Assembly (NCBI RefSeq): GCF_010550675.1
Contig: NZ_JAAGOA010000003.1
Span: 62,001-126,000, forward strand
Direction: 5' to 3'
Source: Phytoactinopolyspora halotolerans
GTDB taxonomy: Bacteria > Actinomycetota > Actinomycetes > Jiangellales > Jiangellaceae
Length of the DNA stretch: 64,000 nucleotides
Part shown: positions 16,735-26,100 of the stretch, one piece after another
Layout of the letters: each line of letters starts with the position of its first letter
Numbering within the stretch: position 1 is the first letter of the stretch
The notes under the pieces: model-generated
The model's database searches: none
Told to the model about the DNA's origin: nothing
The model's input: only the letters and a program-made list of their open reading frames with translations
Position numbers and translations under genes: made by a program

Positions 16735-18623
16735 GCAGCGGGCGAGGTGAACCGCAGGAATCCACGGGCCGCGGCCGGCATCGCGCCGTCTGGTTGGTCA
16801 TCGGGCGCCTGGCCCGGGTCAGTCTGCGGCGCTACGTCGGCGCCGGCCTGCTATGGGTGACGTTCTTCGCCGTCCCGCTGCTGACCGGGTTGGTGCTGCA
16901 GGCCGTCTTCGACGCGATCAGCGGCCAGCGGGCCGCGTCGCTGGACTCGACACTGTGGCTGTGCGCCGCGTTCGTGGCGGTCGAGGCGGTCCGCGGCGGG
17001 GTGTTCTGGATCGCGATGAGCCTCTGGCCGTACTGGTGGCAAGGCGCGGGTGCGACCCTGCGCGCGAACGCGCTGCGGTCGATCCTGACCGCCCGCGGTC
17101 CGGCGGCCAGCCGGCTGCCGCACTCCTCGGGTGAGGCGGTCGCGCGATTCCGGGATGACGCCGAGGACTTGATCATCGCCACCGACAACATCGTCGACCT
17201 GATCGGCGCGGCGGTCTTCGCCGCCGGTGCGTTCGCGATCATGGCGAGCATCGACCCGGTCATCACCGTCGTCCTGGTGTTGCCGCTCACCGTCATCGCG
17301 GTGCTGAACCGGATGCTGCGCGGCCTGATCACCCGGGTGCACCGGCAGGCGCGGCAGCTCGGCGCCAGCGTGACGGCCTTCGTCGGGGAGACGTTCGCGG
17401 GTGTGCTCGCGATCAAGACGGCCGGCGCGGAAGGTGCTGTGCTAGAGCGGCTGCGGGCGCACAACCGGCGCCGGCGGAACGCGGCGGTCAAGGATCGCCT
17501 GGTGATGGACATGCTGGATACGGCCAACTCCGCGACCGTGGAGATCAGCATCGGCCTGGTGTTGCTGCTCGCCACGCCGGCGATGCGCAGCGGCGACTTC
17601 ACGGTCGGCGACTTCGCCCTGTTCACCAGCTACGTCGGGTGGCTGACGATGCTGCCGCGGATTCTCGGGCGGATGCTGTACCGCATCCCGCAAGGCGCGG
17701 TGGCGACGGAGCGGTTGACCCGGCTGATGGCCACGTATGAGGACGCGGACGATCTGGCCCGGCTCAGCGGCGTGTGGTTCAGGCAGGACCCGCCACCGGC
17801 GCTGACCGAGCTGCCGGAACGGACCGATCCGCTGGAGGTCTTCGAGGCGCGTGACATCACGGTCCACCACGACGATGCCGGGCACGGCGTGACCGGGGTC
17901 GATCTGCGCGTCGATCGTAGTTCGTTCACGGTCGTCACCGGCGCCGTCGGGGCGGGCAAGACCACCCTGATCCGCGCGTTGCTGGGCTTGCTGCCGCTGG
18001 ATAGCGGCTCGGTGACGTGGAACGGGCAGCCGATCGACGATCCGGGCACCTTCCTGGTGCCGGGCCGGGTCGCCTACGCGGGACAGGTGCCGCGGTTGTT
18101 CTCCGAGTCGCTGCGGGAGAACCTGCTGCTGGGCTGGCCCGTGGACGACGGCAAGCTCAAGACGGCGATCGAGCTCGCCGCGTTGGAGCGGGACGTGGCG
18201 GAGATGCCGGACGGGTTGGAGACGGTCGTCGGCTCACGCGGGGTACGGCTCTCCGGCGGTCAGGTGCAGCGTTCTACGGCGGCGCGGGCGCTGGTGCGCG
18301 CACCGGATTTGCTCGTCGTCGACGATCTGTCCTCTGCGCTGGACGTGGAGACCGAACACCTGCTGTGGGACCGGATCGCCGACGCCGCCGGGGCCGGGGA
18401 CGGACCGTCCACGGTGCTGGTGGTGTCGCACCGGCGCGCCGCACTGGAGCGGGCCGACCAGATCGTGGTCCTGGACCGCGGCCGGGTGGTCGGCGCCGGC
18501 GCGCTGGACGAGTTGTTGCGCACCTGCCCGGAGATGCGGCGTCTGTGGGCCGAGGAGAGCGTCGTCGAAGCCGAGGAAGAATCGGTCGACCCCATGATCA
18601 TGAACAGTAACCGTACTATGTGA
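16731..18623 (+). CDS. ABC exporter half-transporter, subunit B
   Basis: 630 residues: six membrane helices, Walker A (GAVGAGKTTLI) near 405, canonical signature LSGGQVQ near 507, and Walker B LLVVDDLSSALD near 525 with Asp where the catalytic Glu should be. This is the degenerate half of a heterodimeric exporter; the partner supplies the Glu and this subunit the good signature. ATG at 16731 is coupled to the first gene. The last codons (MIMNSNRTM) run into the palindrome at 18593-18645, so the C-terminal tail is encoded by the repeat. It could be a lipid, peptide or drug exporter. Confidence 0.92.
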   Translation: MSSGRGEPQESTGRGRHRAVWLVIGRLARVSLRRYVGAGLLWVTFFAVPLLTGLVLQAVFDAISGQRAASLDSTLWLCAAFVAVEAVRGGVFWIAMSLWPYWWQGAGATLRANALRSILTARGPAASRLPHSSGEAVARFRDDAEDLIIATDNIVDLIGAAVFAAGAFAIMASIDPVITVVLVLPLTVIAVLNRMLRGLITRVHRQARQLGASVTAFVGETFAGVLAIKTAGAEGAVLERLRAHNRRRRNAAVKDRLVMDMLDTANSATVEISIGLVLLLATPAMRSGDFTVGDFALFTSYVGWLTMLPRILGRMLYRIPQGAVATERLTRLMATYEDADDLARLSGVWFRQDPPPALTELPERTDPLEVFEARDITVHHDDAGHGVTGVDLRVDRSSFTVVTGAVGAGKTTLIRALLGLLPLDSGSVTWNGQPIDDPGTFLVPGRVAYAGQVPRLFSESLRENLLLGWPVDDGKLKTAIELAALERDVAEMPDGLETVVGSRGVRLSGGQVQRSTAARALVRAPDLLVVDDLSSALDVETEHLLWDRIADAAGAGDGPSTVLVVSHRRAALERADQIVVLDRGRVVGAGALDELLRTCPEMRRLWAEESVVEAEEESVDPMIMNSNRTM

Positions 18624-18645
18624 ACGGTTACTGTTCATGATCATG
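18593..18645. repeat. ATGATCAT palindrome, family C
   Basis: Perfect 21-bp arms (18593-18613 and 18625-18645) beginning CATGATCATGAACAGTAACC, with an 11-nt loop that holds the stop codon of the ABC subunit. The arms end in the same octamer as families A and B, but the inner sequence differs. It is probably a terminator before the ABC-F gene. Confidence 0.85.
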
Positions 18646-18675
18646 AGATAGGGGCATGGCACACTCGATGGTGTC

Positions 18676-20523
18676 ATGGCGCCACGAAATCTGATCAACC
18701 TCGAATCGGTGTCCCACGCCTACGGGACCCGGCAGATCTTCGACAACCTCTCGTTGGGCATCGGTACCGGCGAACGCATCGGTGTCGTCGGTCGTAACGG
18801 CGGCGGCAAGTCGACGTTGCTCCGGCTGCTCGCGGGGAGCGAGCAACCCGACTCCGGCCGGGTGACTCACACGGGCGGCCTGCGCATCGGCACCGTGGGG
18901 CAGCGCGATGAGCTCGACCCCGACGCGACCGTGCGGGACTGCGTCGTCGGTGGGCTCGACGACCACGAGTGGGCCGGTGACGCACGCGTGCGCGAGGTAC
19001 TCGCACACCTGCTCCCGGAGATCGCGCTGGACGCTCGGGTCGGGCCGCTCTCCGGCGGGGAACGACGACGCGTCGCGCTGGCCCGGACCCTGATCACCGA
19101 CGCCGACCTGCTGCTGCTGGACGAGCCCACGAACCACCTCGACGTTGAGGCCATCGACTGGCTCACCCGGCACCTCGCCTCCGCCGGCCGCGCGCTCGTC
19201 CTGGTCACCCACGATCGCTGGCTGCTCGACTCGGTCTGCGAGACCACCTGGGAGGTGGTCGACACCACCGTGCACGCGTACGACGGCGGGTACTCGACGT
19301 ACGTGCTGGCCCGAGCCGAGCGGGCGCGGATCGCGGCCGCCGACGAGGCGCGGCGGCAGAACCTGCTCCGCAAGGAACTGGCGTGGCTGCGCCGCGGCCC
19401 GCCCGCCCGGACGTCGAAGCCCAAGTTCCGGATCGACGCCGCGAACGAGCTGATCGAGAACGAGCCGCCCCCGCGTGACCCGTACGAGCTCGCGCGGATG
19501 GCCACCACCAGGCTGGGCAAGAGCGTCTATGACGTCGAGAACGTCAGCGTGCGGCTAGGGGAGAAGACCCTGCTGGACGACGTGACGTGGCGGCTCGGGC
19601 CCGGCGACCGGGTCGGCGTCGTCGGCGTCAACGGATCCGGCAAGACCAGCCTGCTGCGGCTGCTGGACGGGAGCCTGATGCCGTCCTCCGGGCACGTGAA
19701 GGTGGGGAAGACGGTCGTCGCCGCGCACCTGTCCCAGGAGGTGTCCGAGCTGGACCCGCAGACGCGGGTGCTGCAGGCGGTGGAGGAGGTCCGCAAGGAG
19801 GTCCGGCTGGGTGCCGGCGGGGCCGCGACGGCCGGGCAGATGCTGGAGCGGTTCGGATTCGCCAGCCAGCGGCAGTGGACGCCGGTCGGTGATCTGTCCG
19901 GCGGCGAGCGTCGTCGTCTGCAGCTGCTACGCCTGCTGATGGGCGAGCCGAACGTCCTGCTGCTCGACGAGCCGACCAACGACCTGGACGTAGAGACGCT
20001 CAACGTCCTGGAGGACGTGCTGGACAGCTGGCCCGGCACACTGGTGGTGGTCAGCCACGACCGGTGGTTCCTGGAGCGCGCCACGGACGCGATCTGGGCA
20101 CTGCTGGGCGACGGACGCCTGGTCCACCTTCCCGGCGGCGTCGACGAGTACCTCGAACGACGACGGGCGGCAGACGCGGACGTGCCGGCGGCGGCCGGCG
20201 CAGCGTCGAGCACGGGCGCGAGCGCGGGCACCGGAACCGGCGAGGGCACTGGCGCGGCCCCGGGTGCGGGCGCCGGACTCGGACGGGGAGAGACGCGCCG
20301 GGAGAAGCGGGGCGATACGCGTGCGGCGCGCAAGGAACTGGCGCGGGTGGAGCGCGACGTCGAGAAGCTCACCCAGCGGGCGGAGAAGCTGCATGCCGAA
20401 CTCGCCGAGCATGCCACGGACCATCAGAAGGTGGCCGAACTGGACGCGAAACTCCGCACGGTGACGGCGGAGCGCGAGGCGCTCGAGGAACGGTGGATGG
20501 AACTCGCCGACGAAGTCGGCTGA
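18676..20523 (+). CDS. ABC-F family ATP-binding protein
   Basis: A 615-residue soluble protein with two ATPase domains and no membrane helices. Walker A motifs are GRNGGGKST and GVNGSGKTS, the signatures are LSGGERRRVALAR and LSGGERRRLQLLR, and both Walker B motifs read LLLDEPTN. After the second domain comes an Ala/Gly/Thr-rich linker and a charged coiled-coil tail (about residues 540-615). ABC-F proteins act on the ribosome as translation factors or antibiotic protectors; the C-terminal arm resembles the Uup/EttA-like housekeeping group rather than a specific resistance type. Confidence 0.92.
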   Translation: MAPRNLINLESVSHAYGTRQIFDNLSLGIGTGERIGVVGRNGGGKSTLLRLLAGSEQPDSGRVTHTGGLRIGTVGQRDELDPDATVRDCVVGGLDDHEWAGDARVREVLAHLLPEIALDARVGPLSGGERRRVALARTLITDADLLLLDEPTNHLDVEAIDWLTRHLASAGRALVLVTHDRWLLDSVCETTWEVVDTTVHAYDGGYSTYVLARAERARIAAADEARRQNLLRKELAWLRRGPPARTSKPKFRIDAANELIENEPPPRDPYELARMATTRLGKSVYDVENVSVRLGEKTLLDDVTWRLGPGDRVGVVGVNGSGKTSLLRLLDGSLMPSSGHVKVGKTVVAAHLSQEVSELDPQTRVLQAVEEVRKEVRLGAGGAATAGQMLERFGFASQRQWTPVGDLSGGERRRLQLLRLLMGEPNVLLLDEPTNDLDVETLNVLEDVLDSWPGTLVVVSHDRWFLERATDAIWALLGDGRLVHLPGGVDEYLERRRAADADVPAAAGAASSTGASAGTGTGEGTGAAPGAGAGLGRGETRREKRGDTRAARKELARVERDVEKLTQRAEKLHAELAEHATDHQKVAELDAKLRTVTAEREALEERWMELADEVG

Positions 20524-20534
20524 GCCCCCGAATA

Positions 20535-20550
20535 CCGGCCGCGGGGCCGG
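20535..20550 (+). terminator. Hairpin after the ABC-F gene
   Basis: CCGGCC and GGCCGG flank a 4-nt loop 12 bp after the stop codon, in the space before the convergent M23 peptidase gene. Confidence 0.5.
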
Positions 20551-20653
20551 GGTAATGACACGATATGCCCCGGTTAGCCGAGCCAGAGCGTGTGCGCCGC
20601 CTAGGTGTACTCAGCGTCGCGTACAGGGCGCCACCGAGCGCCTGTCGAGCCGC

Positions 20654-21397
20654 CTAGAGGCTGAGCCCTTGCTCGGAGAGCCAGGCCTGTGGGTTGACGG
20701 GATCGCCGTCGTGCGGGCGAACCTCCAGGTGCAGGTGCGGGCCGGTGCTGTTGCCGGTGGATCCCACCCGCCCGATCACGGTGCCGGGTTCCACGCTGCC
20801 GGACGCCTGCACAATGCGCGAGAGGTGCCCGTACCACGTCACGGTGCCGTCCCAGTGCCGGATGGCGATCTTCTGGCCGTACGAGCCGTCCCAGCCGGCG
20901 AAGATGATCTCTCCGCTGGACACGGCGCGGACCTCGGCTCCGTGCGCGGCCGCCAGATCGACTCCGGTATGGGTTCCGGACCACATCGACCCGGACGAAC
21001 CGAACCCGGCTGAGATGCGGTAGCTGGCGGTGACCGGGCTGACCCAGCGCTTACGTTCGCGCTCGGCCCGGGCCGCCGCCTCAGCGGCTTCCTGGCGCTG
21101 CTGCCGAACGAGGCCGTCATGAGCTTCGGACGCCGTCTCGTTCGCTTCCGACGTCAGCGACTCACCGGCATTGGAAATAGAGTCCAGCGCGCCTGAGTTG
21201 GACATCGTCGTCATCGGCCGTTCGGGAACGGCGTCGATGGTCTCCGTGTCCGAACCACTCGTACCCGATGCGTGGGGCATGGCGAGCGCACCGGAGGCGG
21301 CGGCTGCCATGGCTACGGATCCCACGACGGAGGGGACGGTGACGTGCCTACGCCGACGATGTCGACCGTGGCCGGCGCTACCTGAGCGACTCGACAC
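20654..21397 (-). CDS. Secreted M23 family peptidoglycan endopeptidase
   Basis: A 247-residue LytM-type zinc peptidase. Metal ligands are in GTHTGVDLAA (HxxxD) and HLHLEV, with WYGHLSR between them. Before the catalytic domain are a signal/anchor segment (VGSVAMAAAASGALAMP) after a basic stretch (GRHRRRRH), and a short Ala/Glu/Arg-rich coiled coil. GTG at 21397 is chosen because GGAAGG lies about 9 nt upstream and it fits the signal peptide; an ATG at 21493 without a ribosome site would add 32 non-conserved residues. A long leader and a CRP-like site lie upstream. Confidence 0.88.
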   Translation of the reverse strand: MSSRSGSAGHGRHRRRRHVTVPSVVGSVAMAAAASGALAMPHASGTSGSDTETIDAVPERPMTTMSNSGALDSISNAGESLTSEANETASEAHDGLVRQQRQEAAEAAARAERERKRWVSPVTASYRISAGFGSSGSMWSGTHTGVDLAAAHGAEVRAVSSGEIIFAGWDGSYGQKIAIRHWDGTVTWYGHLSRIVQASGSVEPGTVIGRVGSTGNSTGPHLHLEVRPHDGDPVNPQAWLSEQGLSL

Positions 21398-21607
21398 CCC
21401 TATGAACCTTCCGACGGGAAATGCGGACTCCGGGACTGTAGCCGGTCCGTGCTCCGCACCACAAATGACTCGACGGGGTTTCGACGGATCCATTGCCTGA
21501 GGGTGAACCCCTAGGGGAGAGATCGGGTTTCGTGACCTCGCTGTGACCTGCATGGACTCACGCTCCGCAGTGAGGGTCGTCACATTTGTGTGGTTGCTGC
21601 TATGACG

Positions 21608-21623
21608 TGTGATCTTCGTCACA
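21608..21623. promoter_or_regulatory. CRP/GlxR-type binding site
   Basis: TGTGATCTTCGTCACA matches the TGTGA-N6-TCACA consensus exactly. It lies between the divergent M23 peptidase and B12-binding genes, 78 bp before the GTG at 21689. cAMP-dependent regulators are known to control rpf and cell-wall hydrolase genes in corynebacteria and mycobacteria. Further half-sites (GTGAC, GTCAC) occur within 70 bp. Confidence 0.65.
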
Positions 21624-21700
21624 TCTGGAAAGCGGTCTCAGCGAACGGGACGTAGAGGAACCGGTCGTTGCCCGGGTAGCCTGCTCATGTGGAGGAGCCG

Positions 21701-22111
21701 ATGACGCATGGGCACCCATTGCGGGTGGTAGTGGCCAAACCAGGGCTGGATGGACACGACCGCGGCGCCAAGGTCGTGGCGCGTGCACTGCGCGACGCGG
21801 GCGTGGAAGTCGTCTACACGGGGCTTCACCAGACGCCGGAACAGGTTGTCGAGGCGGCGATCCAAGAGGACGCGCAGGCGATCGGGTTGTCGATCCTCTC
21901 CGGCGCACACATGACCTTGTTCAAGCGGGTGCTCGAACTACTGGCCGAGCGGGATGCGACCGACATCGTGGTCTTCGGTGGCGGGATCATCCCGGATGCG
22001 GACATCCCGCTGCTAGAAGAGATGGGTGTGGCACGCATCTTCACCCCGGGGGCCAGCACTCAGGAGATCGTGGACTGGGTGAACGGGCTGCGCGAGCGCC
22101 AGCCGCACTGA
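21701..22111 (+). CDS. Cobalamin B12-binding domain protein (methylmalonyl-CoA mutase C-terminal type)
   Basis: A 136-residue stand-alone B12-binding Rossmann domain. DGHDRG contains the DxHxxG histidine that replaces the lower cobalt ligand. LSILSGAH and [11 protein letters not shown] are the other corrin-contact motifs. No catalytic barrel subunit lies next to it, so it probably works with a mutase encoded elsewhere. GGAGGAG lies before the ATG at 21701. A TAGCCT -10 box also places a possible leaderless GTG start at 21689, four codons earlier. Confidence 0.88.
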   Translation: MTHGHPLRVVVAKPGLDGHDRGAKVVARALRDAGVEVVYTGLHQTPEQVVEAAIQEDAQAIGLSILSGAHMTLFKRVLELLAERDATDIVVFGGGIIPDADIPLLEEMGVARIFTPGASTQEIVDWVNGLRERQPH

Positions 22112-22390
22112 CAGCCGAGTTCCGGCGGTTCAAGGCGTCGGGTCGCTTTGCACTCCGCGCGTCGCGCAGCTGGAACGACGCGCCCACCTGAGCTGAGTTG
22201 CCGGCCAGACTCAAGGCGCTACCCGGTTACGGCGCTTGGGCTTCAGGACGTTCCCGATGGAGCCTTCGACCGCCTGAGTTTCGGGAGCGGCTCTGGCTTC
22301 GAGCGCCGTCGACAACGGTGATGTGGATAGTCGTCATCATGCCGATGGCTGTCGCCATGGGACTGTTGGCGGCGGCGTCGCCGGCGTGCA
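22112..22390. other. Gene-free stretch before the repeat arrays
   Basis: No open frame with a ribosome site, homology or codon bias was recognised. This is the first part of a roughly 1-kb tract between the B12-binding gene and the giant secreted protein. Confidence 0.5.
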
Positions 22391-22550
22391 TGCCGTCGTG
22401 TGAAGGTGGGCCGGTCAACACGCGCTCGTGAGAGATGCCGTGTGAAGGTGGTCGGCCAAGACGCGCTTGTGTATGCCGTCGTGTGGAGTTGGGCCGGTCA
22501 ACACGGGCTCGTGTGGGGCGTTGTGAATGTGGGCCGTTGAATGCCGGTTC
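22391..22550. repeat. Degenerate tandem repeat, unit about 40 bp
   Basis: Three to four imperfect copies of a unit like TGCCGTCGTGTGAAGGTGGG followed by CCGGTCAACACGCGCTCGTG, beginning at 22391, 22436 and 22474, with a more decayed copy after 22514. There is no coding pattern. Confidence 0.7.
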
Positions 22551-22633
22551 TGGCCAGTTGAGTTTTCGGTCGTGGGAGGAATAGCTGCTCAGGGCGGTCA
22601 GAATTAGCACGGCCCAGCTCACGGGCCATAGAC

Positions 22634-22737
22634 GCGGCCGGAATCTACACGACGAGGCACACGACGGTCCGGGAGCGGGCGGAATCAACACGACGAGGCA
22701 CACGACGGCGCGCGAGCGGCCGGAATCTACACGACGG
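22634..22737. repeat. 41-bp tandem repeat, 2.5 copies
   Basis: Units starting at 22634, 22675 and 22716 (exact 41-bp period) share GCGG-C-GGAATC-ACACGACG and GGCACACGACGG. The third copy is cut short. Confidence 0.8.
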
Positions 22738-22869
22738 ACTACATGGCCCGTCATTTCTCAAGGCGGGAGACGATCGTGTCCCTAGGGGATGCCTGACGTC
22801 GCCGGCCGGATGTCCGGTCCGCCAAGCGCGGATGCCTGCCTGCCCGGTCAGGGTGCCAGGGCTCCTGGA

Positions 22870-23001
22870 TGAGTGCCTGACACACACCCGCGTGGATGCC
22901 CGATCGTGCCCGCGTGAATGCCTGACCTTACCCGTGTGGACGCTCGACCAAGTCCTTGTGGACGCTCGACCAAGTCCTTGTGGATGCCCGACCTTATCCC
23001 G
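22870..23001. repeat. 22-bp iteron-like tandem array
   Basis: Units begin at 22870 (weak), 22892, 22914, 22936, 22958 and 22980 with an exact 22-bp period. The consensus is about GTGGATGCCCGACCTTRCCC and two more bases. The copies at 22936 and 22958 are nearly identical. A 22-bp period is close to two helical turns, so bound proteins would face the same side. No spacers, so not a CRISPR array. Confidence 0.85.
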
Positions 23002-23056
23002 CGCGGCTGCCCGGCGTCCTCGACTTTCTGTTGCCGTTCACCGATTCGTCGGCCCT

Positions 23057-23079
23057 AGGTCTACCAGAGGTCTAGACCT
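23057..23079. promoter_or_regulatory. GGTCTAGACC palindrome upstream of the phosphodiester glycosidase gene
   Basis: AGGTCTAGACCT (23068-23079) is a perfect 12-bp palindrome, preceded by the half-site AGGTCTA at 23057. The core equals that of DasR-type GntR operators of Streptomyces (TGGTCTAGACCA), which sense amino-sugar phosphates. It lies 45 bp before the GTG start. Confidence 0.45.
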
Positions 23080-23123
23080 ATCCGCTGTAATAGCCCCACC
23101 GTCTACGCAAGTGGGGTGAATTT

Positions 23124-26100
23124 GTGTCCAAACAGTCGTTGCCGACACAGTCCACGCATCATCATGCCGGATCCTTAGCGAGCCAGGCGCGGCAACCTGG
23201 CCGCTCCGGCCAGCGCCGCAGACGCGGACGCAGCATGCTCGCCGCGGCCGCCGTCGCCGGCGCGGGGTTGATCCTCGCTCCAGTCGCCGGCGCGTACACC
23301 GCCGACCCCGCGCCGGCCGGAGCGGTGATCGGAGCACCCGGGGATTCCGTCCCGGTGCAAAGCGAGGAGCTCTCGATCGCGCCCGGCATGGAGCTCACCA
23401 CGTTCTCCAGCCTGGAGGCCGACGGCTGGACGTCCGGTTCGGTGCTCGCCATCGACGCCGCCGCGGACGTCACCTTCGACTACCAGTTCTCCGGTGAGGT
23501 CACGCAACAGCAGACCGTCCGCGCCGGTGCCGAGCGCGACGGCGCCACCGCCGCGATCAACGGCGACTTCTTCGACATCAACAACTCCTACGCGCCGCTC
23601 GGCGTCGGAATGAGCCGGGACCTCGGCGTGGTCAACGGGCCGTCGCCGGGGCGCAACCAGGCCGTCGCCGTCACCGAGAGCGGCGCACTGGAACTCGCCC
23701 AGATCTTCCTGGAGGGCGAGGTCGCCGTCGACGGCGACGCCGCCTTCGGCCTGGACGGCGTGAACACCTACCGGCTTCCGGCCGGCGGCGTCGGCGTCTT
23801 CACCTCGGTGTGGGGCGACTACACCAGGGCCGAGTCGGTGGGCGGTTCGTCCACCACGGCGGAGGTCACCGTCGTCGACGGTGTCGTCACCGACGTCGGC
23901 ACCGAGATCGGCGGCGGCGAGATCGCGGAGAACACGCAGGTCTTCGTCGGCCGCGAGGCCGGCGCGGAGGCGCTGCTGGCGCTCGAGCCGGGGATGCGGA
24001 TCGACGTCACCTACGGGCTGCGCTCCGACGTCGACGACATCGTCGCGGCCGTCGGCGGCAACCAGGTCCTGGTGAAGGACGGAGAGCCGCAGACGTTCTC
24101 GGACACGGCCGTGCACCCGCGCACCGCCCTCGGGGTCAGCGAGGACGGCAGCCAGGTCTTCATGGTCGTGATCGACGGCCGCCAGGCCCACGCGCGCGGC
24201 ATGAGCCTGGCCGAGCTGGGCGAATTCATGCACTCCCTCGGCGCACACGACGCGTTGAACCTCGACGGCGGCGGCTCGTCCACCATGGTGGTCCGCGATC
24301 CGGCCACCCCCGACCACGACGTGGTCAACAGTCCGTCGGATGGGTCCGAGCGCCAGGTATCGAACGGTTTGGCGATCTTCGCCGGCGGCGGCACCGGCAC
24401 CCTCGCCGGGTTCCGGATGTCGACCGAGGCGAACAGTGAACGGGTCTTCCCCGGCCTGTCCCGCACCGTGAGCGCGCTCGGGCACGACGAGGCGCACGAC
24501 CCGGTCGAGGCGGCCCCGTCGTGGACCGCCGAGGGCGACGCGGTCGAGATCAGCGGCGACGGAGCGACGGCGAAGGTCACCGGTGTGCAGCCCGGCGAGG
24601 CGAAGGTCGTCGCCTCCGAGGGGGACGCCGTAGGCGAGCTGGAGATCACCGTGCTGGACGAGCTCGCCTGGATCGACCCGAGCGCCACCCTGGTGCCGCT
24701 CGCCGATGCGGACAGCACCGGCCGTATCGAGCTGACCGGTTACGACGCTGCGGGATTCCGTACCACGATCGAACCCGCCGACCTGGAGGTCAGCGGTGGC
24801 GACGGCGTGGTGGAACTGATCCCGGACACCACCGGCTACACCGTCGACCCGCTCAGCGACGACGGATCGGCGCTGCTCACCTTTGCCGTCGACGGGGTCG
24901 AGGCGCAGGTGGCGGTGACCGTCGGCCTGGTCGAGGAGACCGTCGCCGACTTCTCCGACGCCGCCGACTGGACGGTGAGCTTCGCCCGCGCCAGCGGAAC
25001 CATCGAGCCCACCGAAGGGCCGGACGGCCGGTCAGGCGTGCGGATGTCATACGACTTCACCGGGCCCAACACTCGCGCCGCATACGCCGCCCCACCGGAG
25101 CGGTTCGAGCTGCCGGGTCAGCCGCAGACCGTGAACGCCTGGGTGGAAGGCGACGGCAACGGGTCCTGGATCCGGATGCGGTTGTACGACGCGCAGGGCA
25201 CCTTGATCACGCTCAACGGCGGGTACACGACCTTCACCGGCTGGCAGAAGCTGAGCTTCTCGGTTCCGGAGGGCACTCAGTACCCGCTGACGTTCCGGGA
25301 CATCTACTCGGTGGAGCCACGCGGCGACGCCCGGTACAACGGGGAGACGTCCTTCAGCGACATCTCGGTCGAGATCGCACCGGACGTCGAGCTGCCGTCG
25401 CCGGAGCGGTTCGAGGACCCGGTGGTGATCACCGATGGCACCAACGACGACGCGACCCAGCGGATCGCGGTGATGAACGACGCCCAGTTCGTCGGACGGA
25501 ACCCGGACAGCGACATCGTGGCGGCCGCCCGCCGGACGCTGCGAGAGATCGTCGCCGCCGACCCGGATGTGCTGATCATCAACGGCGACTTCGTCGACGA
25601 GGCGGCGCCGGAGGACTTCGCGCTGGCGCGGAAGATCCTCGACGAGGAGCTGGGCGAGGCCGACTTCCCCTGGTACTACGTGCCGGGCAACCACGAGATC
25701 CAGGGCGGCCCGATCGAGAACTTCATCGAGGAGTTCGGCGACACCCAGCACATCTTCGACATCGACGGGACGCGGGTGGTCACGCTGAACACCGCCTACG
25801 GGACGCTGCGTGCCGGCGGGCGCGAGTTCGACCAGATTCTCGCGCTGCGCGAAGCGCTGGACGACGCGGCCGAGGACCCGTCCGTCACGGGCGTCGTCGT
25901 CGCCGGTCACCACCCGCCGAACGACCCGCTGCCGACGGCGAACAGCCAGCTGGCCGACCGGATGGAGGCGGCGATGCTGGAGACCTGGCTGGCCGACTTC
26001 GAAGCGGAGAGCGGCAAACAGGCGATCTACGTCGGTGGTCACGCCGGGGTCTTCGACGCGTCGTCGGTGGACGGCGTGCCGTACCTGGTGGTCGGCAACT

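Noticed and set aside
15000-18623. cydDC for the cytochrome bd cluster
   Set aside because: The ABC pair is 11 kb away in a different operon. The signature/Walker asymmetry fits a general heterodimeric exporter and nothing specific for CydDC is visible.
22870-23001. Possible CRISPR array
   Set aside because: The 22-bp units are directly adjacent with no unique spacers, and no cas genes are near.
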